NCBI GenBank assembly: GCA_032251335.1
Contig: JAVVDW010000009.1
Span: 51,226 to 115,225 of the forward strand
Direction: 5' to 3'
DNA from: UM-FILTER-40-17 sp032251335
GTDB taxonomy: Bacteria > Bacteroidota > Bacteroidia > Flavobacteriales > Flavobacteriaceae
Length of the DNA stretch: 64,000 nt
Shown here: positions 9,370 to 18,406 of the stretch, one piece after another
Layout of the letters: each line of letters begins with the position of its first letter
How positions within the stretch are numbered: the stretch's first letter is position 1
Notes under the pieces: model-generated
Told to the model about the DNA's origin: nothing
Seen by the model: the letters and a program-made list of their open reading frames with translations, nothing else
The model's database searches: none
Position numbers and translations under genes: made by a program

Positions 9370-10686
9370 TTAAATATCGAAGCCCAATTTCACTCCAATT
9401 TTATTGGCAATTATCTTGGTGATGCGGGTTTTTATTTCTTGTATTTTCACAGCACTCAACACATCGTTGGCAAAGGCGTACATCAGCAGTGCCCTTGCTT
9501 CTTTTTCGGGTATGCCTCTGGCACGTAAGTAAAATAACGCTTTTTTGTCGAGCTGCCCTATGGTACAGCCGTGCGAACATTTCACATCGTCTGCAAATAT
9601 TTCCAACTGTGGTTTGGTGTTGATGGTGGCTTTGTCTCCTGTGAGCAAGTTGTTGTTTTGCTGATAGGCATTTGTCTTTTGCGCTTCTTTTTTCACGATT
9701 ACTTTTCCGTTGAAAACACCCGTTGATTGGTCGGCGTAAATGCCTTTGTACTCCTGAAAACTTTCGCAGTTGGGTTGGTTGTGCGCCACTAAAGTGTGGT
9801 GGTCCACATGTTGCTTATCGCCAACCAGCGTGATGCCTTTCAGTGTAGATTGGATGTGTTCGCCTTCTTGGTAAAAGTTTAGGTTGTTTCGTGTCATTTT
9901 TCCACCAAACGAAAAAGTGTGGACAGCGCAGTTGCTGTCTTGTTTCTGTGAAATATAGGTGTGGTCAATCAGAGAGGCAGAAGGCAAGTCGTTTTGAATT
10001 TTATAGTAATCCAAAATGGCGCGTTTGTTGGCAAAAACTTCAGTAACTGCGTTGGTCAAAACCGGATTTTCATACAGGCTCTGATGTCTTTCTATGATTT
10101 GTACATGCGCGTTTTCGCCTACTACAATCAGGTTTCTGGGAAAAAGCATTAATGCAGATTCTTGTCCGGTAGAAAAATGGATAATTTGAATGGGGTTGTT
10201 TACAACTTTTCCTTTTGGAATGTTGATATACGCGCCTTCTGTAGCAAAAGCCGTGTTTAAGGATGTGAGACTTTCGTTTTTGTCGGTTGCCTGGTTGTAA
10301 AACCGATCCATGACCATCTTGTATTTTGGCTTCGACAAGGCCGACGAAAGCAAGCAAATATCCATACCTTCATGTGTGGTCTCAGACAAAAAAGAGCTGT
10401 ACACCCCGTCTATAAAAACCAATTTGTACGAATCTATTTCATGCAAAAAATATTTTTTCACATCTTTAAATTCGACCGAATTCTCTTTTTTTGAAAAAAC
10501 GGTGTACGGCACTTTGAGCAACGGATTTAGAGAAGTGTATTTCCATTCCTCATCTTTTTTGGACGGGAAACCGTTCAATTCAAAATTTTTAATGGCTTGC
10601 GAGCGGATGTTGCGCACATGGTCGTCCATCTCGGTTCGATCTTCGAATGCGAGATAAGAAGCCAACAATCTTTCTTTTAATTCCAT
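9370..10686 (-). CDS. sufD: Fe-S cluster assembly protein SufD
   Basis: SufD pairs with SufB to form the scaffold of the SufBC2D complex. The 438-residue protein has the right-handed beta-helix core shared with SufB and the C-terminal block DVKCSHGCTIGQLDKKALFYLRARG, which contains the conserved Cys-His residues near the SufB-SufD interface. The N-terminal helical domain includes KKDEEWKYTSLNPLL. It sits between sufC and sufS in the operon, 25 bp after sufC. Confidence 0.96.
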   Translation of the reverse strand: MELKERLLASYLAFEDRTEMDDHVRNIRSQAIKNFELNGFPSKKDEEWKYTSLNPLLKVPYTVFSKKENSVEFKDVKKYFLHEIDSYKLVFIDGVYSSFLSETTHEGMDICLLSSALSKPKYKMVMDRFYNQATDKNESLTSLNTAFATEGAYINIPKGKVVNNPIQIIHFSTGQESALMLFPRNLIVVGENAHVQIIERHQSLYENPVLTNAVTEVFANKRAILDYYKIQNDLPSASLIDHTYISQKQDSNCAVHTFSFGGKMTRNNLNFYQEGEHIQSTLKGITLVGDKQHVDHHTLVAHNQPNCESFQEYKGIYADQSTGVFNGKVIVKKEAQKTNAYQQNNNLLTGDKATINTKPQLEIFADDVKCSHGCTIGQLDKKALFYLRARGIPEKEARALLMYAFANDVLSAVKIQEIKTRITKIIANKIGVKLGFDI

Positions 10687-10711
10687 ATGGTAATTTTTTC
10701 TTTAGGTAAAA

Positions 10712-11449
10712 TTACTTTACCCAATCGTATCCTTTTTCTTCGAGTTGATGGGCCAATTCCTTTTCGCCGGATTTTACAATTTTGCCGTCGTGAAGCACGT
10801 GTACAAAATCCGGAACAATATAGTCCAACAGACGCTGGTAATGTGTGATGACAATAACCGCATTTTCTTGGCTTCGCAGCCTATTTACCCCGTTGGCTAC
10901 TACCCTGAGGGCGTCAATATCGAGCCCGGAATCGGTTTCGTCCAAAATGGCCAATTTGGGATTGAGCATCGCCATTTGGAAAATCTCATTTCGTTTTTTC
11001 TCTCCTCCGGAAAAACCTTCGTTGAGCGAGCGGGACAAAAACTTTCGGTCAATTTCCAAAAGCTCGGCTTTTTGTTTGATGAGTGCCAACATTTCGTTGG
11101 CAGGCATATCTTCTTGGCCTTTGGATTTGCGCAGTTCGTTGATGGCTGTTTTGATAAAATTGGTAACCGATACGCCGGGAATTTCAACCGGATATTGGAA
11201 CGAAAGAAACACCCCTCTGTGTGCGCGTTCTTCAGGAGCAAGTTCTTGAATGTCTTCCCCTTCAAAAAGGATTTCGCCTTGGGTTTGTTCAAAAGCATCG
11301 TGGCCGGCAATGACAGATGCCAAGGTGCTTTTGCCGGAACCGTTTGGCCCCATGATGGCGTGTACTTCACCGGGTTTTATTTCTAAATTGATTCCTTTTA
11401 GGATTTCTTTGCCATCTATGCTGGCATGGAGATTTTTAATTTGTAGCAT
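10712..11449 (-). CDS. sufC: Fe-S cluster assembly ATPase SufC
   Basis: An ABC-type ATPase that drives conformational change in the SufBCD scaffold. The 245-residue protein has Walker A GPNGSGKST (about 34-42), signature NEGFSGGEKKR (about 143-153) and Walker B LAILDETDSGLD (about 165-176). The start codon sits in ATGAAATG: an upstream ATG at 11454 is out of frame and belongs to the repeat's leader sequence, and the in-frame ATG is at 11449. The 328 bp upstream is filled largely by two copies of the hairpin repeat, so sufC may have its own control separate from sufB. Confidence 0.97.
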   Translation of the reverse strand: MLQIKNLHASIDGKEILKGINLEIKPGEVHAIMGPNGSGKSTLASVIAGHDAFEQTQGEILFEGEDIQELAPEERAHRGVFLSFQYPVEIPGVSVTNFIKTAINELRKSKGQEDMPANEMLALIKQKAELLEIDRKFLSRSLNEGFSGGEKKRNEIFQMAMLNPKLAILDETDSGLDIDALRVVANGVNRLRSQENAVIVITHYQRLLDYIVPDFVHVLHDGKIVKSGEKELAHQLEEKGYDWVK

Positions 11450-11480
11450 TTCATGTGTTTTTATTTATTGATTTTCTATT

Positions 11481-11560
11481 GTCACACGGAACGCCCCAGG
11501 ATAATCATGCTCCTGTGTGCAAAATTTTTACATGGGCGTTTCATCTGTTTTTATTTATTG
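11481..11560 (-). repeat. Hairpin repeat copy A1 upstream of sufC
   Basis: Plus-strand arms are GGAACGCCC (11488-11496) and GGGCGTTTC (11534-11542), with a 37-nt loop containing ATAATCATGCTCCTGTGTG. It is followed at 11544-11560 by the leader ATCTGTTTTTATTTATTG. It repeats at a 90-bp period in copy A2. Confidence 0.85.
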
Positions 11561-11570
11561 TCTTTCAAAG

Positions 11571-11652
11571 GTCAGACGGAACGCCCTAGGATAATCATAC
11601 TCCTGTGTGTAACTCTTTTTATATGGGCGTTTCTTCTGATTGTAGTTTATTG
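11571..11652 (-). repeat. Hairpin repeat copy A2 (tandem to A1)
   Basis: Arms are GGAACGCCC (11578-11586) and GGGCGTTTC (11625-11633), with a 38-nt loop one base longer than in A1. The leader after it (TTCTGATTGTAGTTTATTG) is degenerate. The one-base length difference in the loop shifts any reading frame, which argues against a coding role. Confidence 0.85.
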
Positions 11653-11777
11653 TTTTAAAGCTTGACTTGGGGTCTATATCTCAAACTTTTAGTTAATTGT
11701 TATACGTTATTGGTTATTGGTTATTGGGTTGTTGTATTTGAGGCACGACATCATCAAATCATCGTGTCTTCAAATCA

Positions 11778-13226
11778 TTAGCCCACGCTTCCTTCCAAGC
11801 TAATTTCCAACAGTTTTTGCGCTTCCACGGCAAATTCCATGGGTAGTTTGTTTAAAACTTCTTTGCTAAAACCATTTACAATTAGCGCGATGGCTTTTTC
11901 TGTTTCTATACCGCGTTGGTTGCAATAGAAAATCTGATCTTCACCAATTTTGCTGGTTGTGGCTTCGTGTTCTATTTGCGCTGTCTTGTTTTTAGCTTCT
12001 ATGTATGGGAAGGTGTGTGCCCCACAGCGGTTGCCCATTAAAAGCGAATCGCACTGTGAGAAATTTCTGGCATTTTCTGCACGCGGGCCAATTTGAACCA
12101 ATCCGCGGTAGCTGTTTTGAGATTGACCGGCGGAGATTCCTTTAGATATAATAGTACTTCGGGTATTTTTACCCAGATGGATCATCTTGGTACCGGTGTC
12201 GGCTTGCTGAAAATTGTTGGTTACGGCTATGGAATAGAATTCGCCTATGGAATCATCTCCTTTTAGCACGCAACTCGGATATTTCCAAGTAATGGCAGAA
12301 CCGGTTTCAACCTGCGTCCAAGATATTTTTGCCCGGTTTTCACAAAGCCCGCGTTTGGTGACAAAATTATACACGCCACCTTTACCATTTTTATCGCCCG
12401 GAAACCAGTTTTGTACCGTTGAGTATTTGATTTCTGCATCGTCTAGCGCGATGAGCTCCACCACGGCTGCGTGCAACTGGTTTTCATCTCTAGACGGTGC
12501 GGTACAACCTTCCAAATAACTCACATAACTGCCTTGGTCGGCAATTACCAAAGTGCGCTCAAACTGACCGGTTCCTGCTTGGTTAATTCTGAAGTAAGTG
12601 GACAGTTCCATCGGACATCGAACACCTTTTGGGATGTAACAGAAAGAGCCGTCTGAAAACACGGCGGAATTTAGCGCAGCGTAAAAATTATCTTTTTTAG
12701 GCACGACGGTTCCCAAATATTTTTGAACCAATTCGGGGTGCTCTTTGATGGCTTCGCTGATGGAACAAAAAATAATGCCTTTTTCGGCTAATGTTTTTTT
12801 AAAGGTGGTGGCCACCGAGGTTGAATCCATCACCACATCTACAGCCACACCGGCAAGCACCTTCTGTTCATCAAGCGAGATGCCCAACCTTTTAAAGGTG
12901 TCGAGCAATTCCGGATCAACCTCATCCAAACTGTCGTACTTAGGTTTTTGTTTGGGTGAAGAATAATAGGAAATATTTTGAAATTCCGGTTTTTTATAGC
13001 GGACATTCGCCCACTCGGGTTCCGTCATCGTTTCCCAATGGCGAAAAGCTTCTAAGCGCCACTCGGTCATCCATTCCGGTTCATTTTTTTTGAGGGAAAT
13101 GGCCCTGACCACTGCTTCATTCAATCCGGGCGGAAAGGTATCGGAATCTATATCTGTGTAAAAACCATAGGCGTATTCCTTGGTTTCTAACTCTTTTTTT
13201 AGTTCGGCTTCTGTGTACTTGCTCAT
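11778..13226 (-). CDS. sufB: Fe-S cluster assembly protein SufB
   Basis: SufB is the scaffold subunit on which SUF clusters are built. The 482-residue length is typical. It shows the beta-helix core with KGVRCPMELSTYFRINQAGTG-type sequence, the segment FERTLVIADQGSYVSYLEGC, and the C-terminal block KTAQIEHEATTSKIGEDQIFY with the glutamate/histidine residues conserved in SufB. It lies 92 bp after the sufA-like gene and 328 bp before sufC. Confidence 0.97.
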   Translation of the reverse strand: MSKYTEAELKKELETKEYAYGFYTDIDSDTFPPGLNEAVVRAISLKKNEPEWMTEWRLEAFRHWETMTEPEWANVRYKKPEFQNISYYSSPKQKPKYDSLDEVDPELLDTFKRLGISLDEQKVLAGVAVDVVMDSTSVATTFKKTLAEKGIIFCSISEAIKEHPELVQKYLGTVVPKKDNFYAALNSAVFSDGSFCYIPKGVRCPMELSTYFRINQAGTGQFERTLVIADQGSYVSYLEGCTAPSRDENQLHAAVVELIALDDAEIKYSTVQNWFPGDKNGKGGVYNFVTKRGLCENRAKISWTQVETGSAITWKYPSCVLKGDDSIGEFYSIAVTNNFQQADTGTKMIHLGKNTRSTIISKGISAGQSQNSYRGLVQIGPRAENARNFSQCDSLLMGNRCGAHTFPYIEAKNKTAQIEHEATTSKIGEDQIFYCNQRGIETEKAIALIVNGFSKEVLNKLPMEFAVEAQKLLEISLEGSVG

Positions 13227-13318
13227 AGTTTTGTTTTAAAAAATTGAAAAATGAATCTCAATTCTTCTATTTTTTTAATCTTTTGATTTTTTTCGATTTT
13301 TCGGATGCAATCTATCGA

Positions 13319-13648
13319 CTACAACGAAAAAGACTCTCCACAACCGCAAGTTCGCGATGCGTTAGGATTGTTGAAAACAAATCCCTTTCCATTCAACCCT
13401 CCTGAATATTCCAAAGTGGTTCCAATGAGATATAAAAAGCTTTTCTTATCAACTGCGATGCGAACACCGTTGTCTTCGAATATTTTATCGTCGGGTTGTG
13501 TGGCCTGATCAAACTTTAACTCATAAGACAAACCCGAACAACCTCCACTTTTAACACCCACACGAACCAAACCCACAGTCACGTCTAACCCATCTTCCTG
13601 CATGAGTTCTACGACTTTCTTTTTGGCAGTATCTGAAACTTTTATCAT
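13319..13648 (-). CDS. A-type Fe-S carrier (SufA/IscA family)
   Basis: A 109-residue A-type carrier that receives clusters from the scaffold and delivers them to target proteins. The three ligand cysteines are present: Cys in SGGCSGLSYEL (about residue 38) and two in the C-terminal CGCGESFSL. It is the first gene of the SUF operon, and a good TATCTTTG promoter box lies at 13687-13680, 32 bp upstream of the ATG. It could be named sufA or iscA, but the sequence alone does not separate these. Confidence 0.92.
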   Translation of the reverse strand: MIKVSDTAKKKVVELMQEDGLDVTVGLVRVGVKSGGCSGLSYELKFDQATQPDDKIFEDNGVRIAVDKKSFLYLIGTTLEYSGGLNGKGFVFNNPNASRTCGCGESFSL

Positions 13649-13679
13649 GTCTGTAAATAGATTTATTCTAAATTAAGTA

Positions 13680-13687
13680 CAAAGATA
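13680..13687 (-). promoter_or_regulatory. Promoter -7 box of the SUF operon
   Basis: The minus strand reads TATCTTTG, an exact match to the Bacteroidota TAnnTTTG box, 32 bp upstream of the sufA-like start. I see no clear -33 TTTG at standard spacing. Confidence 0.5.
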
Positions 13688-13773
13688 CAACAGATTGATC
13701 AAGCAGTGAAAAATCTTAGTATTAAAATAACAGATTGAACTATAACTAAAACTTATGTGTTTTTCGGTTTCTT

Positions 13774-14214
13774 TCAACGTCTTTGCTCGAAAAAACGCAG
13801 TAGCAATTCCATGGCTTCCGCTTGCAATTCTCCCTGTTTTACCGTGGTTTTCGGATGTAACTTAACCTGGTTGATTTGAAAACCTCTTTTGGGATCTGGC
13901 GCGCCAATTACCACTCTTGAAAGTTGTGACCAATAAAGTGCGCCGGCACACATCACGCAGGGTTCTAAAGTAACATATAAAGTGCATCCGGTCAAATATT
14001 TTCCACCCAAATAATTGGCCGCTGAGGTGATGGCTATCATTTCGGCATGTGCGGTCACATCGGTGAGCCTTTCTGTCTGGTTGTGAGCGCGTGCAATAAT
14101 CGTATTGTCCACGACCACCACAGCTCCAACCGGCACTTCACCTTCATCAAAAGCCGCTTGCGCTTCTTTCAACGCTTGCTTCATGAAGTATGTATCTGTA
14201 AATATATCTTCCAT
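13774..14214 (-). CDS. tadA: tRNA-specific adenosine deaminase TadA
   Basis: TadA converts adenosine 34 to inosine in the anticodon of tRNA-Arg(ACG). The 146-residue protein has the zinc and catalytic motif HAE (56-58) and PCVMC (85-89) of the cytidine/deoxycytidylate deaminase fold, with the TadA-type segment ALYWSQLSRVVIGAPDPKRG. It is divergent from dxs with only 38 bp between the start codons. Confidence 0.93.
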   Translation of the reverse strand: MEDIFTDTYFMKQALKEAQAAFDEGEVPVGAVVVVDNTIIARAHNQTERLTDVTAHAEMIAITSAANYLGGKYLTGCTLYVTLEPCVMCAGALYWSQLSRVVIGAPDPKRGFQINQVKLHPKTTVKQGELQAEAMELLLRFFEQRR

Positions 14215-14219
14215 AGATG

Positions 14220-14227
14220 CAAATTTA
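14220..14227 (-). promoter_or_regulatory. Promoter -7 box of tadA
   Basis: The minus strand reads TAAATTTG, ending 5 bp before the tadA ATG. If it works at the usual distance, transcription starts at or next to the start codon, giving a leaderless or nearly leaderless mRNA. Confidence 0.45.
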
Positions 14228-14240
14228 CGCTATCAAATAG

Positions 14241-14248
14241 TAATTTTG
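14241..14248 (+). promoter_or_regulatory. Promoter -7 box of dxs
   Basis: TAATTTTG matches TAnnTTTG and ends 4 bp before the dxs ATG at 14253, mirroring the tadA promoter. The spacing predicts a leaderless transcript. Confidence 0.45.
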
Positions 14249-14252
14249 CGAT

Positions 14253-16034
14253 ATGCAATATCATTTCCTTTCGAAAATAAATTCACCGGATGATTTAAAA
14301 AAGCTGTCAGAAACGGATCTTCCGATATTGGCAGACGAGCTCAGAGATTTTATCATCGATGTGGTCGCCACCAAGGAAGGCCATTTGGGTGCGAGCCTCG
14401 GCGTCGTCGAGCTTACCATTGCATTGCATTATATTTTTGATACGCCCAAAGATTTATTGATTTGGGATGTAGGCCACCAAGCCTACGGACATAAAATTTT
14501 GACCGGTAGGCGAGCAACTTTCCACACCAACCGACAATGGGGCGGCATCAGCGGTTTTCCAAAAAGAGAAGAAAGTCCGTATGACGCTTTTGGTACCGGC
14601 CATTCCTCTACCTCTATTTCGGCTATTTTAGGAATGGGGATTGCTTCCTTGTTGCAAGGTGATGAGACTAAACAACACATCGCAGTCATTGGCGATGCCT
14701 CCATTGCTTCAGGTATGGCCTTTGAAGGTCTCAACCATTTAGGTGTTTCCAATGCCAATGTCCTAGTGATTCTCAACGACAATGCCATAGGGATAGATCC
14801 GAGTGTGGGTGCTTTGAAAAATTATTTGACACAAGTCAAAAAGGGTGAAAACATCAAGCAAAACAATATTATACAAGCGTTGAATATCCGTTATTTTGGC
14901 CCTATAGACGGCCACGACCTCCCCAAGCTTTTGCGAGAACTTCGCCGACTTAAAAAGATAAAAGGGCCCAAGTTTTTGCACCTAATCACCACCAAAGGAA
15001 AAGGACTTAAACAAGCGGAGCAAGATCAAGTAAAATACCACGCTCCCGGCAAGTTTGATAAACAAACCGGACAAATAATTGCTCCCGGTGAAGATAAATT
15101 GCCTCCAAAATATCAGGATGTTTTCGGCGAAACACTCTTGGAGTTGGCTCTTAAAAACGAAAAAATAGTGGGCATCACCCCAGCTATGCCCACCGGAAGT
15201 TCCCTCAAAATTATGATGGACGCCTTGCCCCATAGGGCTTTTGATGTGGGCATTGCCGAGCAACACGCTGTGACGCTCTCGGCTGGCATGGCAACACAGG
15301 GCATGTTGGTTTTTTGCAATATTTATTCAACATTTTTGCAGCGCGCATTTGACCAGATTGTACACGATGTGGCCCTGCAAAACCTACCGGTTGTTTTTTG
15401 CCTGGACAGGGCAGGTATCGTTGGCGAAGATGGTGCCACACACCACGGTGCTTTTGATATTGCCTATTTGAGATGCATTCCGAATCTTACCGTTTTTGCC
15501 CCATTAGATGAAATCGAGCTTCGGCAGATACTTTATACAGTTTCGCTGGGTATTTCCGGGCCTATTGCCATTCGTTATCCACGTGGGAGAGGTGTACACT
15601 TGGAATGGAAAAAAGATTTTGAAAAAGTGACGTTCGGAAAGGCACACAGGCTACATTCCGGTTCGGATATAGCTGTTTTGAGCACCGGGCACATTGGAAA
15701 TCTGGTTTCTGAAGCTATTGAGAATCTTCCGGAAAAAGACAGCAAAAAGGTCAGTCATTTTCATTTTGGATTTATCAAACCCATAAATATTGATGCCTTG
15801 CGAGAAATTGCAGCTTCGCATCGGGCGCTATTGACGGTAGAAGACGGCTGCGTGACCGGTGGCTTTGGTGCTGCCGTTTTAGAGGAATTGGCCACTTTTT
15901 CAACTTTAGTCAAAACGACCTTGTTGGGACTTCCAGACAGATTTTTGCCCCACGGAACTGTTGCTGAGGTACAAGATTTTGCAGGTATTTCGAAGGAAAA
16001 AATCTTAGAAAAAATTCAAGCAATTTTAAAATAA
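14253..16034 (+). CDS. dxs: 1-deoxy-D-xylulose-5-phosphate synthase
   Basis: DXS joins pyruvate and glyceraldehyde 3-phosphate in a thiamine diphosphate-dependent reaction, the entry to the MEP isoprenoid pathway and to thiamine and pyridoxal synthesis. The 593-residue protein has the start segment INSPDDLKKLSETDLP, EGHLGASLGVVELTIALHY, WDVGHQAYGHKILTGR and a ThDP motif beginning GDASIASGMAFE and ending in NDN (about 147-175). The transketolase C-domain follows. It is slightly shorter than the 620-640 residues common in proteobacteria. Confidence 0.97.
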   Translation: MQYHFLSKINSPDDLKKLSETDLPILADELRDFIIDVVATKEGHLGASLGVVELTIALHYIFDTPKDLLIWDVGHQAYGHKILTGRRATFHTNRQWGGISGFPKREESPYDAFGTGHSSTSISAILGMGIASLLQGDETKQHIAVIGDASIASGMAFEGLNHLGVSNANVLVILNDNAIGIDPSVGALKNYLTQVKKGENIKQNNIIQALNIRYFGPIDGHDLPKLLRELRRLKKIKGPKFLHLITTKGKGLKQAEQDQVKYHAPGKFDKQTGQIIAPGEDKLPPKYQDVFGETLLELALKNEKIVGITPAMPTGSSLKIMMDALPHRAFDVGIAEQHAVTLSAGMATQGMLVFCNIYSTFLQRAFDQIVHDVALQNLPVVFCLDRAGIVGEDGATHHGAFDIAYLRCIPNLTVFAPLDEIELRQILYTVSLGISGPIAIRYPRGRGVHLEWKKDFEKVTFGKAHRLHSGSDIAVLSTGHIGNLVSEAIENLPEKDSKKVSHFHFGFIKPINIDALREIAASHRALLTVEDGCVTGGFGAAVLEELATFSTLVKTTLLGLPDRFLPHGTVAEVQDFAGISKEKILEKIQAILK

Positions 16035-16042
16035 ACACGGGG

Positions 16043-16058
16043 TGAAACCTCGGTTTCA
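16043..16058. other. Small inverted repeat after dxs
   Basis: TGAAACC and GGTTTCA are separated by two bases, forming a tight hairpin 9 bp after the dxs stop. No T-run follows, so it is at best an imperfect terminator. Confidence 0.35.
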
Positions 16059-16215
16059 TGTCATCAATAGCTCATCCAAACGGCTTTATTTTATTAATGC
16101 TATGACCGACAATTGTTTAACCCGAAAAATATTTTTTGTGGACTGTCACACATATTTTTTTAATTGTTCAGAAAGTGGTATTTTCGCCCACTAATTTTTA
16201 TTAAATAACACGAAA

Positions 16216-18336
16216 ATGGCTGTACTTGCTAAGATTAGACAACGGTCTTTATTTTTGATACTCATCATTGCTTTGGCTTTGTTTGCATTTATACTTTCCG
16301 ACATCTTGTCGAGAGGAGGTTTTTCGCAAAGCAATCCTACTTCGATTGGCTCGGTAAATGGCACAGATATAGAAGCGCAGAGCTTCCGAGTAAAGGTTGA
16401 CAACGCAGAAAGAAACTTGGGTGCCAACACCACAACCGGACAAGCCGTCAAATATGTTTGGGATCAGGAAGTGGGAAAAATTGTGTACAACGAACAATTT
16501 GAAAAACTCGGGATTCGCGTAGAACAAGACGAAATTTGGACCATGTTGGTCAATTCGCTTTCGGGCAATCCAAACTTTCAAAACGAAAATGGCTTTTTTG
16601 ATGAATTTATGTTGCGCGAATACATTTCCGGACTTAAAGACGAGGGCGGTGAGCTGTGGACACAATGGGTTGAATATGAAAATTCTCTGGCTTCAAATGC
16701 TGCGCAACAACATTACCACAATCTGGTAAAAAGCGGTTTGGGAACTACCAAACTCGAAGGTCGTTGGGCTTATACCAACGAAGAAGCGCTTGTAGATTTT
16801 GATTATGTATATATACCTTATACAACCATTCCGGACGAACAAGCTGAAGTGAGCAAAGAAGAGATTGCCGCATATATCAAAAATAATCCGTCACAGTTTA
16901 AAGTGGACGAATCTCGCGCCATCCGCTTTGTGCTTTTCGAAGAAAACCCATCACTTGATGACGAAGAAGCTGCCAAACAAGAGGTTGCTAAGCTTATCCA
17001 AAATCGTGTGGAATTCAATCCCAATACCCAACAAAATGACACGGTAAAAGGCTTGGCAGAAACCGAAGATATTGCCGCTTATCTTGGCTCTTATTCAGAC
17101 ATTCCCTACAGAGACGTTTACACAAGTAGAAACCAACTGAATGGCGAATTTGCTGACAGCCTTTTTAACACGCCTGTGGGTGGTGTTTTTGGCCCCTACA
17201 AAGAGGGAACACTCTACAAAGCTACGCGCGTGGTGGCCCAAACAAGCTTGCCCGACTCTGTAAAAGCATCGCACATTCTGATCACATACCAAGGTTTACA
17301 ATTTGCCGATGCCACAGCTTTGCCAAAGTCTCAAGCCAAATCCCTTGCAGACAGTTTGCTGACTGTAATTAAAAACAACGCGTCTAAATTTGATGAATTG
17401 GCGAAGGCATATTCTGTAGATCAATCCAACAAGGACAAAGGCGGCGATTTAGGATACTTTGCACAAGGAACTATGGTACCGGCTTTTAACGATTACGTCT
17501 TTCAAAACAAAAAAGGTGACGTAGGCGTAGTGGAAACACAGTTTGGCTATCACATCGTTAAAATAGATGACCAAAAAGGATCTTCTATAGTTAAAAAATT
17601 TGCCACTCTTGCCCGGGCTGTTTCTCCTTCCGAAAAAACCTTATCCGACCTCTTCACCGCTGCTACCAAATTTGAAATGGCTGTGAAAGACGGCGATTTT
17701 CAGGAAATTGCGCAAGAGTCGAACTATCAAGTTAGGCCGATTAACAACATTGGCAAGCTAGACGAATTTTTACCGGGAATCGGTGTAAACAGAGCCTTGG
17801 TACAGTGGATTTATAATGAAGAAACGAAAGTGGCTGATATTCGACGATTTGATTTGTCCAACGGCGACTATGCCGTGGTGCAGCTCACTGCTAAAATCAA
17901 AGAAGGATTGGCTACGCCTGAAAATGCTTCCGCTAGGGTGTTGCCTATTTTAAGAAATGAGAAAAAAGCAAGTATCATACGTGAAAAACTAGGCACAAAA
18001 GGGCTTGATGAAGCCGCCAATTCTTTCGAAAATGTAAGCATTCAAACGGCCTTGGCTGTCAGTCGTCAAAACCCAACGATACCGGGTGCAGGCAGAGAAC
18101 CCAAAGTTGTCGGATTCGTTTTTGGGCTTGCGCAAAGTGCTTCTGCAACTGTAGATGGCAATTTGGGTGTGTATGTTGTTCAAAACAAAAAAGCAACGAC
18201 ACCGCAAGAGCTTCCGGGCTATGCAGCTTACACCGAAAATTTGAAGTCGCAACGAACTGCTGCTGTCGCCGCAAACGTTTTTAACGTATTAAAAGAAAAG
18301 GCAGAAATAGAAGACAACAGAATCGTTTTCTATTAA
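16216..18336 (+). CDS. PpiD/SurA-type peptidyl-prolyl isomerase, membrane anchored
   Basis: A 706-residue periplasmic foldase. An N-terminal membrane anchor (LFLILIIALALFAFILSDIL, about 12-31) precedes a SurA_N-like chaperone region. A parvulin-type domain at about 350-460 begins with SHILITYQG and includes KDKGGDLGYFAQGTMVPAFN and TQFGYHIVKIDD. A long C-terminal region follows. The layout is that of PpiD, which assists folding of outer-membrane proteins near the Sec translocon. A TATTTTCG promoter-like box lies at 16179-16186, and a strong hairpin terminator follows the stop. Confidence 0.92.
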   Translation: MAVLAKIRQRSLFLILIIALALFAFILSDILSRGGFSQSNPTSIGSVNGTDIEAQSFRVKVDNAERNLGANTTTGQAVKYVWDQEVGKIVYNEQFEKLGIRVEQDEIWTMLVNSLSGNPNFQNENGFFDEFMLREYISGLKDEGGELWTQWVEYENSLASNAAQQHYHNLVKSGLGTTKLEGRWAYTNEEALVDFDYVYIPYTTIPDEQAEVSKEEIAAYIKNNPSQFKVDESRAIRFVLFEENPSLDDEEAAKQEVAKLIQNRVEFNPNTQQNDTVKGLAETEDIAAYLGSYSDIPYRDVYTSRNQLNGEFADSLFNTPVGGVFGPYKEGTLYKATRVVAQTSLPDSVKASHILITYQGLQFADATALPKSQAKSLADSLLTVIKNNASKFDELAKAYSVDQSNKDKGGDLGYFAQGTMVPAFNDYVFQNKKGDVGVVETQFGYHIVKIDDQKGSSIVKKFATLARAVSPSEKTLSDLFTAATKFEMAVKDGDFQEIAQESNYQVRPINNIGKLDEFLPGIGVNRALVQWIYNEETKVADIRRFDLSNGDYAVVQLTAKIKEGLATPENASARVLPILRNEKKASIIREKLGTKGLDEAANSFENVSIQTALAVSRQNPTIPGAGREPKVVGFVFGLAQSASATVDGNLGVYVVQNKKATTPQELPGYAAYTENLKSQRTAAVAANVFNVLKEKAEIEDNRIVFY

Positions 18337-18364
18337 AAATATCAGCTCACATTTAAACTTTCAG

Positions 18365-18398
18365 CCCTCATCGTTTTCTAAAAGCATGAGGGTTTTTT
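18365..18398 (+). terminator. Rho-independent terminator after the ppiD-type gene
   Basis: CCCTCAT (18365-18371) pairs with ATGAGGG (18386-18392), followed by six T residues (18393-18398). It lies 29 bp after the stop, and only 9 bp before the convergent thiL stop. Confidence 0.85.
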
Positions 18399-18406
18399 AT
18401 TTTGGT

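Larger units (their letters stand above)
11450..11777. other. 328-bp gap between sufB and sufC
   Basis: No gene is supported here. It holds two tandem copies of the hairpin repeat (11481-11560 and 11571-11652, period 90 bp), each ending in an A-rich leader when read on the minus strand. Next to sufB lie three perfect TTATTGG units (11707-11727) and a weak CACGA/TCGTG inverted repeat (11744-11748 with 11762-11766) just after the sufB stop. All other gaps in this operon are below 95 bp, so this is an insertion-like interruption. Confidence 0.7.

Noticed and set aside
10745..11386. A 213-residue plus-strand frame opposite sufC
   Set aside because: It is the antisense shadow of a clear SufC with Walker and signature motifs; no signal or family features.
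11453..11665. A 70-residue plus-strand frame across the two repeats by sufC
   Set aside because: It reads the repeats on the opposite strand; indels between copies break the frame and the predicted protein shows no domain.
11707..11727. Three TTATTGG units as a functional repeat array
   Set aside because: A short AT-rich tandem of three 7-bp units is likely slippage; no regular spacing or spacer structure like a CRISPR.
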